Assembly: GCA_016929065.1 (NCBI GenBank) | Contig: JAFGJO010000066.1 | Span: 1-55,345, forward strand | DNA length: 55,345 bases | Direction of reading: 5' to 3' | Source of the DNA: Spirochaetales bacterium | GTDB taxonomy: Bacteria > Spirochaetota > Spirochaetia > SZUA-6 > RPPD01 | Shown: in pieces, positions 26,748-36,504 of the stretch | Layout: every line of letters begins with the position of its first letter | Numbering within the stretch: the first letter of the stretch is position 1 | Made by a program: the position numbers and the translations under genes | The notes under the pieces: generated by a model | Databases searched by the model: none | Told to the model about the DNA's origin: nothing | Seen by the model: only the letters and a program-made list of their open reading frames with translations

Positions 26748-29414
26748 TTATGTTGTCGCCGGATTCTGTTTCTCCGGATTAATACCGAATTTATTGATTG
26801 CTGTCTGCGCGTCTTTGTCGGCGATAATGCCCTTGTGTTCAAGCAGATGGAGTGTTGCAACCGTGATGTGGCGGGCGTCCACTTCAAAGAAATCGCGCAG
26901 TTCTTCCCGCCCGTCGCTCCGGCCAAAGCCGTCGGTTCCCAGTGCGATAAATGGTCCGGGGATCCATGCCGCGAGCGAACAGGGAAGTGCCTTCACGTAA
27001 TCGCTTGCCGCGACGAACACGCCCTCTTCGTCGTCAAGACATTCGGTAAGGTACGGCGTTTTGTGTGTCTCTTGAGGATGAAGCCGGTCCCACCGTTCAC
27101 AGGCAATGGCGTCGTTATACAGGCTCTTGTAGCTGGTAAGACTCCAGACATCGGCCGATACATGGTACTGTTTCTCGAGTATTTCAGCGGCTTTGAGGGC
27201 TTCATTTAAAATGGCGCCGCTTCCCAGTAAATGTGCCTTTGCCTTGTATTTTTTCAGGGTGCTTTTTTTGAACCGGTACAGTCCTTTCAGGATGCCTTCC
27301 TCTGCTCCCTCGGGCATTGGCGGCTGTGCATACACTTCGTTCATCACACTCAGGTAATAAAAGATATTCTCCTGTTCAACAAACATACGCCGGATTCCGT
27401 CTTTTATAATCGCGGCAATTTCATAGGCAAAGGCCGGGTCATAAGCCATCAGGTTCGGGACAGTGAGTGCAAGCAGATGGCTTTGTCCGTCCTGATGCTG
27501 GAGCCCCTCGCCGGCAAGCGTGGTCCGGCCTGATGTCGCTCCCACCATAAAGCCCTTTGTGCGGGAATCTCCCGCTGCCCAGACAAAATCGCCGATGCGC
27601 TGGAACCCGAACATCGAATAATACGTAAAAAACGGAATCATGTTGATGCCGTAGGTGGAATACGCGGTCCCGGCTGCGATGAAACTGGCCATGGACCCGG
27701 CCTCGGTGATCCCTTCTTCAAGAATCACGCCGTCTTTCGCCTCCTTGTAGTACAGGAAGCTCTCGCGGTCCACCGGCTCATACAGCTGCCCGACATGCGA
27801 GTAGATTCCCACCTGACGAAAGAGCGCGTCCATGCCGAATGTCCGGGCTTCGTCCGGGACGATAAGCGAAATATTTTTTCCGATCTCTTTTGATTGCAGC
27901 AGCTTGGTCAACAGCCGGACATAGGACATGGTTGTTGCCTCTTCCCGGTCTCCTGATCCCTTATAAAATTCCGAGAACAGTTCGTCTGCCGGCATGGCAA
28001 GCGGCATGGCCGTATCGTAGCGCTGCGGCAGATGTCCGCCGAGCTTTTCACGGCAGGCGCGCAGATACTTCATTTCCTCTGAATTGTCATCGGGTTTATA
28101 GAACGGTGCGTTCGCCACATCCTTGTCGGAAATGGGAATTGAAAAACGGTTTCTGAAATGGATGAGTTCTTCTTCATTCAGTTTTTTCTGCTGATGGGTG
28201 ATGTTTCTTCCCTCGCCGGCTTCTCCCAGCCCATAGCCCTTTACCGTCTGCGCGAGGATGACAGTGGGGACATTCTTTTCCGAGACCGCGCGGAGATAGG
28301 CAGCATACACCTTTTCGGGGTCATGCCCGCCGCGGCGCAGTTTATTGAGTTCTTCATCTGAATAGTTTTTAACCATGTCAAGAAGCAGCGGGTCCTGTCC
28401 AAAAAAAGTTCGTCTGGTGTAATCTCCTTCGGCAATCGCGAGTTTTTGCGCCACACCGTCGCGAAGCTGGTTTAAATACGAGATCAATGCAATCGAGCTG
28501 TCTTTTTCAAAAAGCGGGTCCCAGTCAGAACCCCAGATCACCTTGATGACATTCCACCCCGCGCCGGAAAAAGCCGCTTCCAGTTCCTGAATGATCTGGC
28601 CGTTGCCGCGGACCGGGCCGTCCAGCCGCTGAAGATTGCAGTTAATCACAAAGATAAGATTATTAAGCCGTTCGCGCGCCGCCAGGGTAATCGCTCCCAT
28701 GGATTCCGGCTCATCCATTTCTCCGTCACCCAAAAACGCCCATACTTTCTGCCCCGTAGGTTTTATAAGCCCTCGATCCTCAAGATACCGGTTAAAGCGG
28801 GCCTGATAAATCGCCTGAATGGGGCCAAGGCCCATCGAGACAGTGGGGAACTGCCAGAAATCGGGCATGAGCCATGGGTGGGGATAGGAGGTGAGGCCTC
28901 CTTTAAAACTGATTTCCCTGCGGAAGTGTTCGAGCTGTTTCTGGGTAATTCTTCCTTCAAGAAACGCACGGGAGTAAATCCCCGGTGAGCCGTGCCCCTG
29001 GAAATACACTATGTCGCCGGGAAAGGTGTCAGTCCTGCCTCGGAAAAAATGATTAAATCCGACTTCCAGGAGCGTGGCAGCCGATGCATAGGTTGAAATG
29101 TGTCCGCCAACCCCGGCTTTGACCCTGTTTGCGCGGACCACCATGGCCATGGCATTCCATCGGATAATGCTTTTAATACGCCGTTCAATTTCCCTGTTGC
29201 CGGGATAGGACGGCTGCTGGGACACCGGGATGGTGTTGATGTAGGGGGTATTTCCAGGACAATAATAGACAACGCCGTATTCCTGGGCTCGGGTTTGCAG
29301 AATGCGCAGCATGTCGCGGACGCGCTGTTCTCCGTCCTGCTTGTAGAGAAAGTCGAGTGATTCAACCCATTCCCTGTTTTCAGCTGCCTGGTCTTTGTTT
29401 AATGGATCGCTCAT
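26748..29414 (-). CDS. aceE: Pyruvate dehydrogenase E1, homodimeric type
   Basis: The 888-residue thiamine-diphosphate enzyme decarboxylates pyruvate and acetylates the lipoyl group of E2. It is the single-chain AceE form, not the alpha/beta form. Catalytic-loop histidines align with E. coli: GGHIST (His105) and GHGSPG (His141). The ThDP/Mg motif runs from GDGEMDEPES (229-238) to the NCNLQRLDGP region. The N-terminus also matches the region AceE uses to bind E2. It is close to the usual 887 residues. The lipoate ligase gene is upstream on the same strand. Confidence 0.97.
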   Translation of the reverse strand: MSDPLNKDQAAENREWVESLDFLYKQDGEQRVRDMLRILQTRAQEYGVVYYCPGNTPYINTIPVSQQPSYPGNREIERRIKSIIRWNAMAMVVRANRVKAGVGGHISTYASAATLLEVGFNHFFRGRTDTFPGDIVYFQGHGSPGIYSRAFLEGRITQKQLEHFRREISFKGGLTSYPHPWLMPDFWQFPTVSMGLGPIQAIYQARFNRYLEDRGLIKPTGQKVWAFLGDGEMDEPESMGAITLAARERLNNLIFVINCNLQRLDGPVRGNGQIIQELEAAFSGAGWNVIKVIWGSDWDPLFEKDSSIALISYLNQLRDGVAQKLAIAEGDYTRRTFFGQDPLLLDMVKNYSDEELNKLRRGGHDPEKVYAAYLRAVSEKNVPTVILAQTVKGYGLGEAGEGRNITHQQKKLNEEELIHFRNRFSIPISDKDVANAPFYKPDDNSEEMKYLRACREKLGGHLPQRYDTAMPLAMPADELFSEFYKGSGDREEATTMSYVRLLTKLLQSKEIGKNISLIVPDEARTFGMDALFRQVGIYSHVGQLYEPVDRESFLYYKEAKDGVILEEGITEAGSMASFIAAGTAYSTYGINMIPFFTYYSMFGFQRIGDFVWAAGDSRTKGFMVGATSGRTTLAGEGLQHQDGQSHLLALTVPNLMAYDPAFAYEIAAIIKDGIRRMFVEQENIFYYLSVMNEVYAQPPMPEGAEEGILKGLYRFKKSTLKKYKAKAHLLGSGAILNEALKAAEILEKQYHVSADVWSLTSYKSLYNDAIACERWDRLHPQETHKTPYLTECLDDEEGVFVAASDYVKALPCSLAAWIPGPFIALGTDGFGRSDGREELRDFFEVDARHITVATLHLLEHKGIIADKDAQTAINKFGINPEKQNPATT

Positions 29415-29617
29415 AAATCATGTTCCCCTTTTTGTGAAAATATGTCCCCGGTCATCCGGAAGCAGAGCATGAAAGTTGTGCTGTGTTTTTTAAAACTGAA
29501 AAAATCAGAAGTGTTTACTGCGGCAATGTTTTTATTCACAATTTGTCTTTCTTTTTATGTTAGTAAAAATATACTATTAGAAAACCGGATCGGGTATTGC
29601 CGGGGAATTAATTTTTA

Positions 29618-30598
29618 CTAAAATAATTTTTCCTGAAATGATGTAAAAAGCTGCTGTTTTACGGCTGAAGCAAGCGAAGAGGTGTTTATTTTCTGCAGAA
29701 TACGTTCGGGATCGTATTCAAGGCCTGCAAGCGATGCATCAAGCATTGAGGCTGTTTCCCGGTCACTGCCGGAGACCGCACCGATCATTCCCTGCTCGAC
29801 AGAGAAAGTGATTCTCTGCATTTCTTTTTTCATTGCCATATCAACTGTTATTGAAAAAGGGGGAGTACGCTGGAATATCCACTCTCTTGATGCATGCTTT
29901 TCTACCAGATCAGAATACTGCGGATCGGAAGAATCAGGGCAGATGAAGTTTTCCCGGGTGCCGGACAGGGTATGTATGGATGCAGCAATAATGTGCTGCT
30001 GTATGATGTCCATCGTGATATCTGGATGAGTGTCAGATATGTTTTTCACCGGCGACGGGAGTGAACACACTGCTTTTGTTTCATAGTGTGTATTGTCCGG
30101 CGTCAGCAAGCCTCGGATCATGGAAAGGTCTGCCGATACCAGCAGCGTGCCGTGATGCAGTACCCTCTCTTTGCTGAAGTAAAATGAATTCCCCGATATT
30201 TTATTGTTGTCCATGAATATATCACTTTTATTTTTCCGTTCTGCCGGAATCCCCAATTCCGACAGTGCATTAATAATGATGTCATAGATACTGTTTTGGC
30301 AATATGATTCTTTATTCATGATGAATGAATAATTCAGATTGCCCTCATCATGATACACCGTCCCCCCGCCGGAAATACGGCGATATATCCCGATATTTTT
30401 TTTACGGGCCGTGATCACATTACATTCTTTCCATGGATTCTGGTGTTTTCCAATTATGACAGAAGAATTGTTGCGGTAAAAAATTATTGCATTGGTATTG
30501 AAAGGGAGCGTTGCAACGAGATATTCTTCGAGTGCGAGATTTGCCGGGGGAGCAGGAGATGGTGAAATATAGTGCAATACCCGATTTGCCTGCATCAT
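29618..30598 (-). CDS. lplA: Lipoate-protein ligase
   Basis: The 326-residue enzyme activates lipoate with ATP and attaches it to lipoyl domains. The RRISGGGTVYHDEGNLNYSF block (73-92) and the catalytic Lys133 in NNKISGNSFYFS are intact, and a C-terminal accessory domain is present. It lies 203 bp upstream of aceE on the same strand. The context implies that it modifies Lys43 of the neighbouring E2. No lipA/lipB synthesis genes are in the window, so use of external lipoate is likely but not proven. Confidence 0.92.
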   Translation of the reverse strand: MMQANRVLHYISPSPAPPANLALEEYLVATLPFNTNAIIFYRNNSSVIIGKHQNPWKECNVITARKKNIGIYRRISGGGTVYHDEGNLNYSFIMNKESYCQNSIYDIIINALSELGIPAERKNKSDIFMDNNKISGNSFYFSKERVLHHGTLLVSADLSMIRGLLTPDNTHYETKAVCSLPSPVKNISDTHPDITMDIIQQHIIAASIHTLSGTRENFICPDSSDPQYSDLVEKHASREWIFQRTPPFSITVDMAMKKEMQRITFSVEQGMIGAVSGSDRETASMLDASLAGLEYDPERILQKINTSSLASAVKQQLFTSFQEKLF

Positions 30599-30724
30599 AA
30601 AATAATAGGGGAATTGACTCTAACAGGCAATAACCGGTAACAAAAACCGCATGAAACAATAAGCTCATCATTACCTGGAGGAAAGGCTGATGACAAAAGT
30701 TGAAAAAAGATATACATAAAGAGA

Positions 30725-31657
30725 ATGCAGAAAAACATGCCATTATATCTTGCACCACTGGAAGGGCTCACCAATTATCTCTTTCGAAAAACCTTCTGCA
30801 GCCATTTCACCGGAGTTGATAAAGCATTCACCCCGTTTTTGACAACGAACAAAAACAGGAAATTCAAGAACCGGGACCTCAAGGAACTGGAAAAACTGGA
30901 AGGCATGAACATTATTCCGCAGATCATGTCCAATAATGCCGATGATTTTGCTGCAATGAGCAATCAGCTGTTTGATCTTGGATTCGATGAAATTAACTGG
31001 AACACCGGCTGCCCCTATCCGACTGTTGTTGCCAAAAAAAAGGGAGCGGGCCTGCTTCCTTATCCCGACATGATCGACCGCATCCTTGACCAGGTGATGG
31101 CACGTTCACCTTGTACCTTTTCGGTGAAAACGCGGCTGGGGTTGAATACTGTAGATGATTTTATAGAGCTTATCCCCGTTTTCAACCGATATCCTTTGAC
31201 AGAACTCATTATCCACCCCAGAACCGCAGTCCAGAAGTATTCGGGAACCTGCGACCGTAATTTTGTCAAATTTGTTATTTCCGAAATTGCCTGTCCTGTC
31301 TGCTACAGCGGAGATATCAACAGCCTGGAAGAGTATCACCAACTCATCGCCGGGATTCCTTCGCTGCACTCGGTCATGATCGGCAGGGCTGCAGTTTCGC
31401 GGCCGTTTATTTTTGAAGAGATTAAGAGCAATACGCCCTTTTCCCGTGCACAAGGGGAAAAACAAATTCTTGTGTTTCAGGAGGAACTGCGGAAACAATA
31501 TGAACAGGTTTTATCCGGGGATGCCCACCTGCTCCACAAAATGAAAGACTGCTGGAAATATTTTGGCCAATATTTTGGCGATGATAAAAAACTGTTTAAA
31601 ATTCTCAAGGCAAAAACCAGAACCGCTTTTATTGAGGCGGTCGCGGATTACTATTAA
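30725..31657 (+). CDS. dus: tRNA-dihydrouridine synthase
   Basis: The 310-residue FMN-dependent TIM-barrel enzyme reduces uridine in tRNA. It begins with the family motif YLAPLEGLTNYLFR. Catalytic Cys96 lies in NWNTGCPYPTVVAKKKGAGLL. Further FMN-contact blocks are SVKTRLGLN, IIHPRTAVQKYSG and MIGRAAVSRPFIFEEI. It is divergent from lplA. The start is either 30725 or 30737, since neither has a strong Shine-Dalgarno sequence. Which D-loop position it modifies is not determinable. Confidence 0.92.
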   Translation: MQKNMPLYLAPLEGLTNYLFRKTFCSHFTGVDKAFTPFLTTNKNRKFKNRDLKELEKLEGMNIIPQIMSNNADDFAAMSNQLFDLGFDEINWNTGCPYPTVVAKKKGAGLLPYPDMIDRILDQVMARSPCTFSVKTRLGLNTVDDFIELIPVFNRYPLTELIIHPRTAVQKYSGTCDRNFVKFVISEIACPVCYSGDINSLEEYHQLIAGIPSLHSVMIGRAAVSRPFIFEEIKSNTPFSRAQGEKQILVFQEELRKQYEQVLSGDAHLLHKMKDCWKYFGQYFGDDKKLFKILKAKTRTAFIEAVADYY

Positions 31658-31925
31658 TGCTTGCCCGGGGAAACTGGTTTTTGGAACGGGTAAAATCAAT
31701 ATTCAACCGCCTCCTGGATTTAATACGCATAATTTATAAAAACAGAACCATTTGATCGATTGATAATAATAACTTGTCATTTTATTATTAATCTCTGGAG
31801 ACGAGGTGGTAATTGTTTACTGCCTTTTTAGTGGACAAATTCAGACAGGCATTTTTATTTAATTCTCATAATGGTCATTACAGTTGTTGCGGATAACAAA
31901 TATTATTACGTTTAGGTTCAGAATA

Positions 31926-32196
31926 ATTTAATTTATTTGAAGGTATTTATAAACTTTATTCATTTAAGGCGGGAAGAGATATATTTCAGTTTTCAGCGCA
32001 AGGGAAAGCACCAGGGGACCCTGTTGTTGAAGTGCCGGGACTTTATTCTATCGGTTCTTAAAAATATGAGAAAGTGAAAACGGGCTCGTTTGAAACACAG
32101 GAATTTTTACTCACTGCTGAAAAAATTCCTGAGGAAAAAGAAGTATTACGAGAGCTTCTTGTTTATGCCAAAGGAACAAAATGGGAGCAAATAATA
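31926..32196 (+). pseudogene. Broken reading frame of unknown family
   Basis: A continuous protein-like frame reads LYSFKAGRDIF, then GKAPGDPVVEVPGLYSIGS, a TAA at 32059-32061, and continues in the same frame with KYEKVKTGSFETQEFLL and EKEVLRELLVYAKG. The even composition on both sides of the stop suggests one decayed gene interrupted by a nonsense mutation. I do not recognise the family. The preceding part of this 538-bp gap (31658-31925) is AT-rich and shows nothing further. Confidence 0.35.
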
Positions 32197-32421
32197 ATGG
32201 AGCGGATAGGAGAGATTGAAAATAAAAAATACTGCTTTTTGTTGATACTCGCTGTACTGTGTTCGGGATGTGTTTCAAGTAAAGAATTTGAAGGAAAACT
32301 TGATGGATTGGAGAAGGATATCCTTTTGGTTGGTTCGGTGGAATTATCACCTGCCTTGAGAGAAGGAGAGCAAAAGGACCCGGGACAGCCTTACAGAGAT
32401 TTTGGAAAAATGATACAGTGA
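32197..32421 (+). CDS. Small lipoprotein, 74 residues
   Basis: The protein has a charged start, a hydrophobic core (YCFLLILAVLCSGC) with a lipobox-like CSGC, and a mature part of about 50 polar residues. GGGAG lies about 10 nt before the ATG. It is in frame with the broken reading frame upstream, so it may instead be the 3' end of that gene; the lipobox argues for an independent small lipoprotein. Confidence 0.45.
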   Translation: MERIGEIENKKYCFLLILAVLCSGCVSSKEFEGKLDGLEKDILLVGSVELSPALREGEQKDPGQPYRDFGKMIQ

Positions 32422-32487
32422 AAAACATCAGCATGGATTTTATTGCTTGTGCCGGAAAATAATATGATATGACGAGGATGATACACA

Positions 32488-33210
32488 GTGACAGATTTAA
32501 CACGTAAATGGGAAGAGTCAGGCTACAATAAACAGTATCTGGAAATTTCCGATATTATTCTGCAAGACCGGGACAGGCTCATGAACATTCTCATCTCCCA
32601 TATCCGGCACTTTGGGAAAAGCCGAGCCGGCAATACGTTCCTTGATTTGGGGTGCGGTGACGGAGTGCTTGCAAAACATATCCACTCCTTTTTTCCTGAA
32701 AATACGTTCCATGTGTGTGACGGTTCTGAAAAAATGATTACCGCTGCGAAAGAAAATCTCAAACATATTGCCGGCTGTCATTTTTATACGGTCACGTTCG
32801 AAGAAATCATGGAGAATGAGGTTTTTGGAACCAGGTTCGATTTTATTGTTTCGTCGTTTGCCGTTCACCATATACAGCACGAAATAAAATACCGGTTTTT
32901 CGAAACATTAAATTCTCTTTTAAAGCCGGACGGGCATTTTATCAATATTGATACCTGTCTGAGCGGAAATCAACAGACAAACGAATGGTATTACACACTC
33001 TGGAAAGAGTGGATTATCGGGCAGCAGGAAAGGGCGGGAATAAAGGAAGACTATTCCGATATCCCGCAGAAAGCGCCGCACAAACCCGAGAATCATTATC
33101 AGGAACTGGATATACAACTGGATTGGCTGAAAAAAGCCGGCTTTACAAATGTCGACTGTTACTACAAATATGGTATTTTTTGTATCTATGGCGGGCAGAA
33201 AACAGAATAA
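32488..33210 (+). CDS. Class I SAM-dependent methyltransferase
   Basis: The 240-residue protein has motif I FLDLGCGDGVLAKHI, a DGSEKMI acidic strand, FDFIVSSFAVHHI and SLLKPDGHFINID, the standard class I methyltransferase order. GTG is the likely start, with GAGGA upstream. It is the second of three stand-alone methyltransferases in the window, and nothing nearby identifies its substrate. Confidence 0.85.
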   Translation: MTDLTRKWEESGYNKQYLEISDIILQDRDRLMNILISHIRHFGKSRAGNTFLDLGCGDGVLAKHIHSFFPENTFHVCDGSEKMITAAKENLKHIAGCHFYTVTFEEIMENEVFGTRFDFIVSSFAVHHIQHEIKYRFFETLNSLLKPDGHFINIDTCLSGNQQTNEWYYTLWKEWIIGQQERAGIKEDYSDIPQKAPHKPENHYQELDIQLDWLKKAGFTNVDCYYKYGIFCIYGGQKTE

Positions 33211-33542
33211 AATCAATGAGTGCAAGTTTTTTTCGGTTCTTTTTTGGACCCTGTGGGGATTCCATTTTTGGTCTGCCTGGCTGTCACTGACTCTGGTTGT
33301 CACTGCTGATTGAACATACCATGTTTTCAGTATATCATAAATTTCACGGGATAAAAATAAGGAAACCGCTTTCACGGTACAGCCGCCATAAAAATCCGGC
33401 CCTTTTGTGGTACCCTCAGGAAGGCTCCTTGAAGAATATATCTGTGGTCAGCCGCTGATTCATTTGGTTGATGGCCCTGCTGTGTGGAAGGCTGTGCAAT
33501 AATTCAGCTTATTTCTATAATTCTGCGTTTGGAGGGGGTATT
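33211..33542. other. Intergenic region with no recognised gene
   Basis: This 332-bp stretch shows no conserved frame. CTGTCACTG and TTGTCACTG occur close together (about 33283-33305), but no hairpin or terminator is convincing. It ends in the GGAGGGGG ribosome-binding site of the next lipoprotein. Confidence 0.5.
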
Positions 33543-34718
33543 ATGAAAAAAATATTTTTAATACTGTTAATTGTTGTCATCGCCGGTTCCTGTTCGCTTT
33601 CGACCCGGGAAACATTCCCGCTCCCCCAGGATTTGGCAGATGCGACCGGGCAAACCGTCGCAGCACGCGGTGTGGTGACCACCGGCCAACTGGGACCCTT
33701 TTATGACTATGATGCGCAAGGCCTGGCATATATGGAGGGACGAATCGAGACCTCGATACATTATGCTTATTCCGTGGATTCCGGAGACTTTGTAACCGCG
33801 CTGCTTGACAAGGAGGAAGTCCTCATCGGCGGAGGGGCGCGTGTGGCCTCATCTTATCCTTCCTTAAATACAGGTGGATTATTAATAAAAAGTTATCCGC
33901 GTTTTGTGTATGATTCGGAACAAGGATTTGATTGGGGCTATGGATGGAGTGTCCAATCAAAGAACCATTCTGCTTCGAGCGGGATGTTTTATACCATTGC
34001 ATATGCCGTGGGAATACGATTAAAAAAAGCCGACGGGTCATATATGACCAAAGACTTAGTTCAGCGATATATAAAATATATTTCAAAAGACGGTTTGTAC
34101 AGCATTAACCCCAAAGCGGAGGTGGACTGTCCTGCCGGGTATGCGTTTACCGCAGGGGGCGCAGAGATTATTCCGTTTGACAATTATCAGGATAATTATA
34201 TTACCGCGTGTTATGCGGCTGATGTGGGAAATACCGGTATTTATGACCGGGGCGGCAAATGGGTTGTTCAGGCAAAAAGCAGCGCGACCTACAGTGTTGC
34301 CAAAGCAAGATCCTGGGGGGTGGTAATCAAAACCCTTGACGGGACAGATAATACAATTCCAGGGTTTGGTGACATTCGGGTACAGCATGTGGGGCTCCCC
34401 GGTAAAATAACGAGCGGGCCGGGAAGAAACAGCACCGTTACGGTCGAAGGCGTGCCGACACTTTTTACCACTCATACCGGATATTCGGGGAATTATCTTA
34501 TACCCAATTCCATGGGCTATCTTGTGACCGGGGTTGGCGCAATGACCGAGTTTTCAGGGAATACCTACAATACCGATGGCCGGTTTTTAACAAGCATGCA
34601 CCCCACATATGACGGGGTGGGCGCTTATGTAAGTGATAAGGATCATATTGTAAAGGATTCAGGAATATTATCGGCCCAATTTATGATGATAAATTTTGAT
34701 TATAACTCTGATAATTGA
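33543..34718 (+). CDS. Lipoprotein with threefold internal repeat, unknown function
   Basis: The 391-residue protein has a lipoprotein signal ending IVVIAGSC and a mature region rich in Gly, Ser, Thr and Tyr that looks all-beta. Three related segments recur: VLIGGGARVASSYP (about residue 80), YAFTAGGAEIIPFDN (about 205) and YLVTGVGAMTEFSG (about 320). Each begins a strand-turn-strand with GGxA or GVGA, which suggests a propeller or trefoil-like repeat fold. Strong GGAGGGGG precedes the ATG. I do not recognise the family; a cell-surface location is likely. Confidence 0.7.
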   Translation: MKKIFLILLIVVIAGSCSLSTRETFPLPQDLADATGQTVAARGVVTTGQLGPFYDYDAQGLAYMEGRIETSIHYAYSVDSGDFVTALLDKEEVLIGGGARVASSYPSLNTGGLLIKSYPRFVYDSEQGFDWGYGWSVQSKNHSASSGMFYTIAYAVGIRLKKADGSYMTKDLVQRYIKYISKDGLYSINPKAEVDCPAGYAFTAGGAEIIPFDNYQDNYITACYAADVGNTGIYDRGGKWVVQAKSSATYSVAKARSWGVVIKTLDGTDNTIPGFGDIRVQHVGLPGKITSGPGRNSTVTVEGVPTLFTTHTGYSGNYLIPNSMGYLVTGVGAMTEFSGNTYNTDGRFLTSMHPTYDGVGAYVSDKDHIVKDSGILSAQFMMINFDYNSDN

Positions 34719-34778
34719 GTTTACGTTAACGGGAATTAATGTACGGTTTTTCAGGGCAACTCTGTGCAAATTTAATAA

Positions 34779-35561
34779 TTATTGAGGCTGTTGAGATAGC
34801 CCGCCTGGACTTTCAACAGCCTGTGAGTGAGCCATTGTCGCTTGTCCCGTGGTTTCCTGATCTTTCCCAATGGATTCGGGAAAACGGGCGCCCAGGATGA
34901 TCAGCCAGAGCATGAAGGGGATTTCTCCGAATACGGCGATTTTCGCGATGAGCTCCAATACCGGCGAACCATCGGGGAGCAGGAATTTGACGAGAAAAGC
35001 CAGCACATATCCGAAACAGCCGGCAAACTCAAGAATGCCCAGAACTGAAGGAAAAAACCTGGATTTGATGATCAGTATACCAAGCGGTAACAGCCATAGC
35101 CCCCAGAAGATTTCAACCATCTGGAAAGCCATGCGATGGATATCCAGGAATATCATCGCAAGGGATTTCAGTTGTTCGTGATTAAACGCGGCGAGATATC
35201 CGGGATTGTTCAGGATGATTGTCGGCGCGAGATAGGCCAGCATCGCGATAAATGTAACGGGAACGCTCGCGACGACCAGCGCCACCAGGAGCCGGGCCTG
35301 TGTTTTGTCGACATGTACAAACAGACGGTACAGCATTATCGCGAGAACAAGGAAAATTATCTGGCTTGCTATATTGCCCGCGAAACCGAGCCGGTACAAG
35401 CTGCCGGACGTCGTAATATTGGCAATGGTTGCTTCCATGTCGCCCGGGATCACCAACTGTTGGAAGACGATCATAATACTGAACATGCCGGTCAATCCCA
35501 GCGCAAGATAGAAGATGCCGGCAATCCTTGCGGTTCGGCGGATTTCTTTTGGATCACTCAT
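34779..35561 (-). CDS. DUF4386-family integral membrane protein
   Basis: The 260-residue protein begins SDPKEIRRTARIAGIFYLALG, the typical DUF4386 opening. It has about six hydrophobic spans, including IMIVFQQLVI, IIFLVLAIMLYRLF, LLVALVVASVPVTFIAMLAYL and LWLIILGARF. GGAGATA precedes the ATG at 35561. The function of the family is unknown. A 10-bp palindrome (34785-34794 with 34813-34822) overlaps the last codons and is followed on the minus strand by AT-rich sequence, so the gene end may double as a weak terminator. Confidence 0.8.
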   Translation of the reverse strand: MSDPKEIRRTARIAGIFYLALGLTGMFSIMIVFQQLVIPGDMEATIANITTSGSLYRLGFAGNIASQIIFLVLAIMLYRLFVHVDKTQARLLVALVVASVPVTFIAMLAYLAPTIILNNPGYLAAFNHEQLKSLAMIFLDIHRMAFQMVEIFWGLWLLPLGILIIKSRFFPSVLGILEFAGCFGYVLAFLVKFLLPDGSPVLELIAKIAVFGEIPFMLWLIILGARFPESIGKDQETTGQATMAHSQAVESPGGLSQQPQ

Positions 35562-35792
35562 TAAACATATCTCCAATCTATTTCAGGTTTTTACTTCTAT
35601 CTATATAGACGTATCAGGACAATTTTTATTGTATTTTTTTGATAAAAACAATTGGAAAACTTTATTCATCACATGGAGAAGAGCAAAGAGGGGAATCGTT
35701 TTTAATAGCGTCCCATACAGATGTGCGCTGTCATATTAATATGACGGGGATTTCGAAGCGCCCCGGAATGTGAGGCAGGAACCCAGCCTGAA

Positions 35793-36041
35793 TCACTCTA
35801 CCCCAAAAATGGCCCGGATAACAATCATGTAATCCGACTCCAGTTTCACGGGGTCGCCGATGAAATACGCGGCGCCTGCCCCAAAGGTGCGGTGGTCGTC
35901 CCAGTCCTGCGCCCAGCCTGTTCCCATGGAGTCGTTGTACATGAACAGCTGGAGTTCGGGAATATCATCAGCGTTTATTCCAACAGGAATCAGACAGAGA
36001 AATATCAGAATAAAGATTGTATGTGGTTTCAGGGACATCAC
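35793..36041 (-). pseudogene. Truncated exported protein, LpxR/DUF2219-like start
   Basis: The frame has a signal peptide (FILIFLCLIPVGINA) and then ELQLFMYNDSMGTGWAQDWDDHRTFGAGAAYFIGD. The NDS ... D-R-T-F-G-A pattern recalls the first strands of LpxR-type lipid A deacylase barrels (NDsf ... DryyTnG). It ends after 82 residues, far short of the roughly 300 needed for a barrel. It is most likely a decayed gene. The family assignment is tentative. Confidence 0.4.
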
Positions 36042-36110
36042 CGGGCAATCATGACAGAAAATGTATGATCATTCAAGGAAGCGGTGAAATGAACTGCGGA
36101 TTAAATAGTA

Positions 36111-36129
36111 ACCACGGAAAATACAGAGA
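36111..36129 (+). repeat. AACCACGGA-type dispersed motif
   Basis: AACCACGGAAAATACAGAG resembles the arms of the inverted repeat at 46470-46602 (AACCACGAAAT). It lies in an otherwise featureless gap between the truncated barrel gene and the DUF3185 gene. Confidence 0.25.
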
Positions 36130-36257
36130 GGACATCCCTGTACGGAAAAAAATACAGACCAAGTCCTTTTATAAAGCAAGACAGCGAAATAAAAAAAAGT
36201 AAAACAGCAATCGAGGAGTGTTACGGTTCAGCAAAATAAAATAAATCCAAATAGTGT

Positions 36258-36467
36258 TTACTTGTTTCGTGCGAATAAAATAAGTAAAACGCCTGATAGT
36301 GCTGCAAGGCCGCCGCCGATCAGGTAGATCATGGTTTCATCGGTGAATCTGCCGGTGAAAAAACTCATGCCCTGTTCAACAAGGGATTGTGATGCCTGGT
36401 AGCCGAGAAACAGCAAAATTGCTCCTCCGGCAATCAGAATAATTCCGATAATTCTTCCAATGCTCAT
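36258..36467 (-). CDS. DUF3185-like small membrane protein
   Basis: The 69-residue protein has two membrane spans (IIGIILIAGGAILLFLGY and MIYLIGGGLAALSGVLLILF) separated by a polar loop with SFFTGRFTDET, a pattern matching DUF3185. GAAAGGAAAG precedes the ATG. The function is unknown. Confidence 0.75.
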   Translation of the reverse strand: MSIGRIIGIILIAGGAILLFLGYQASQSLVEQGMSFFTGRFTDETMIYLIGGGLAALSGVLLILFARNK

Positions 36468-36504
36468 ACTGCTTTCCTTTCACACAAACATGATGCGGGA
36501 AATC

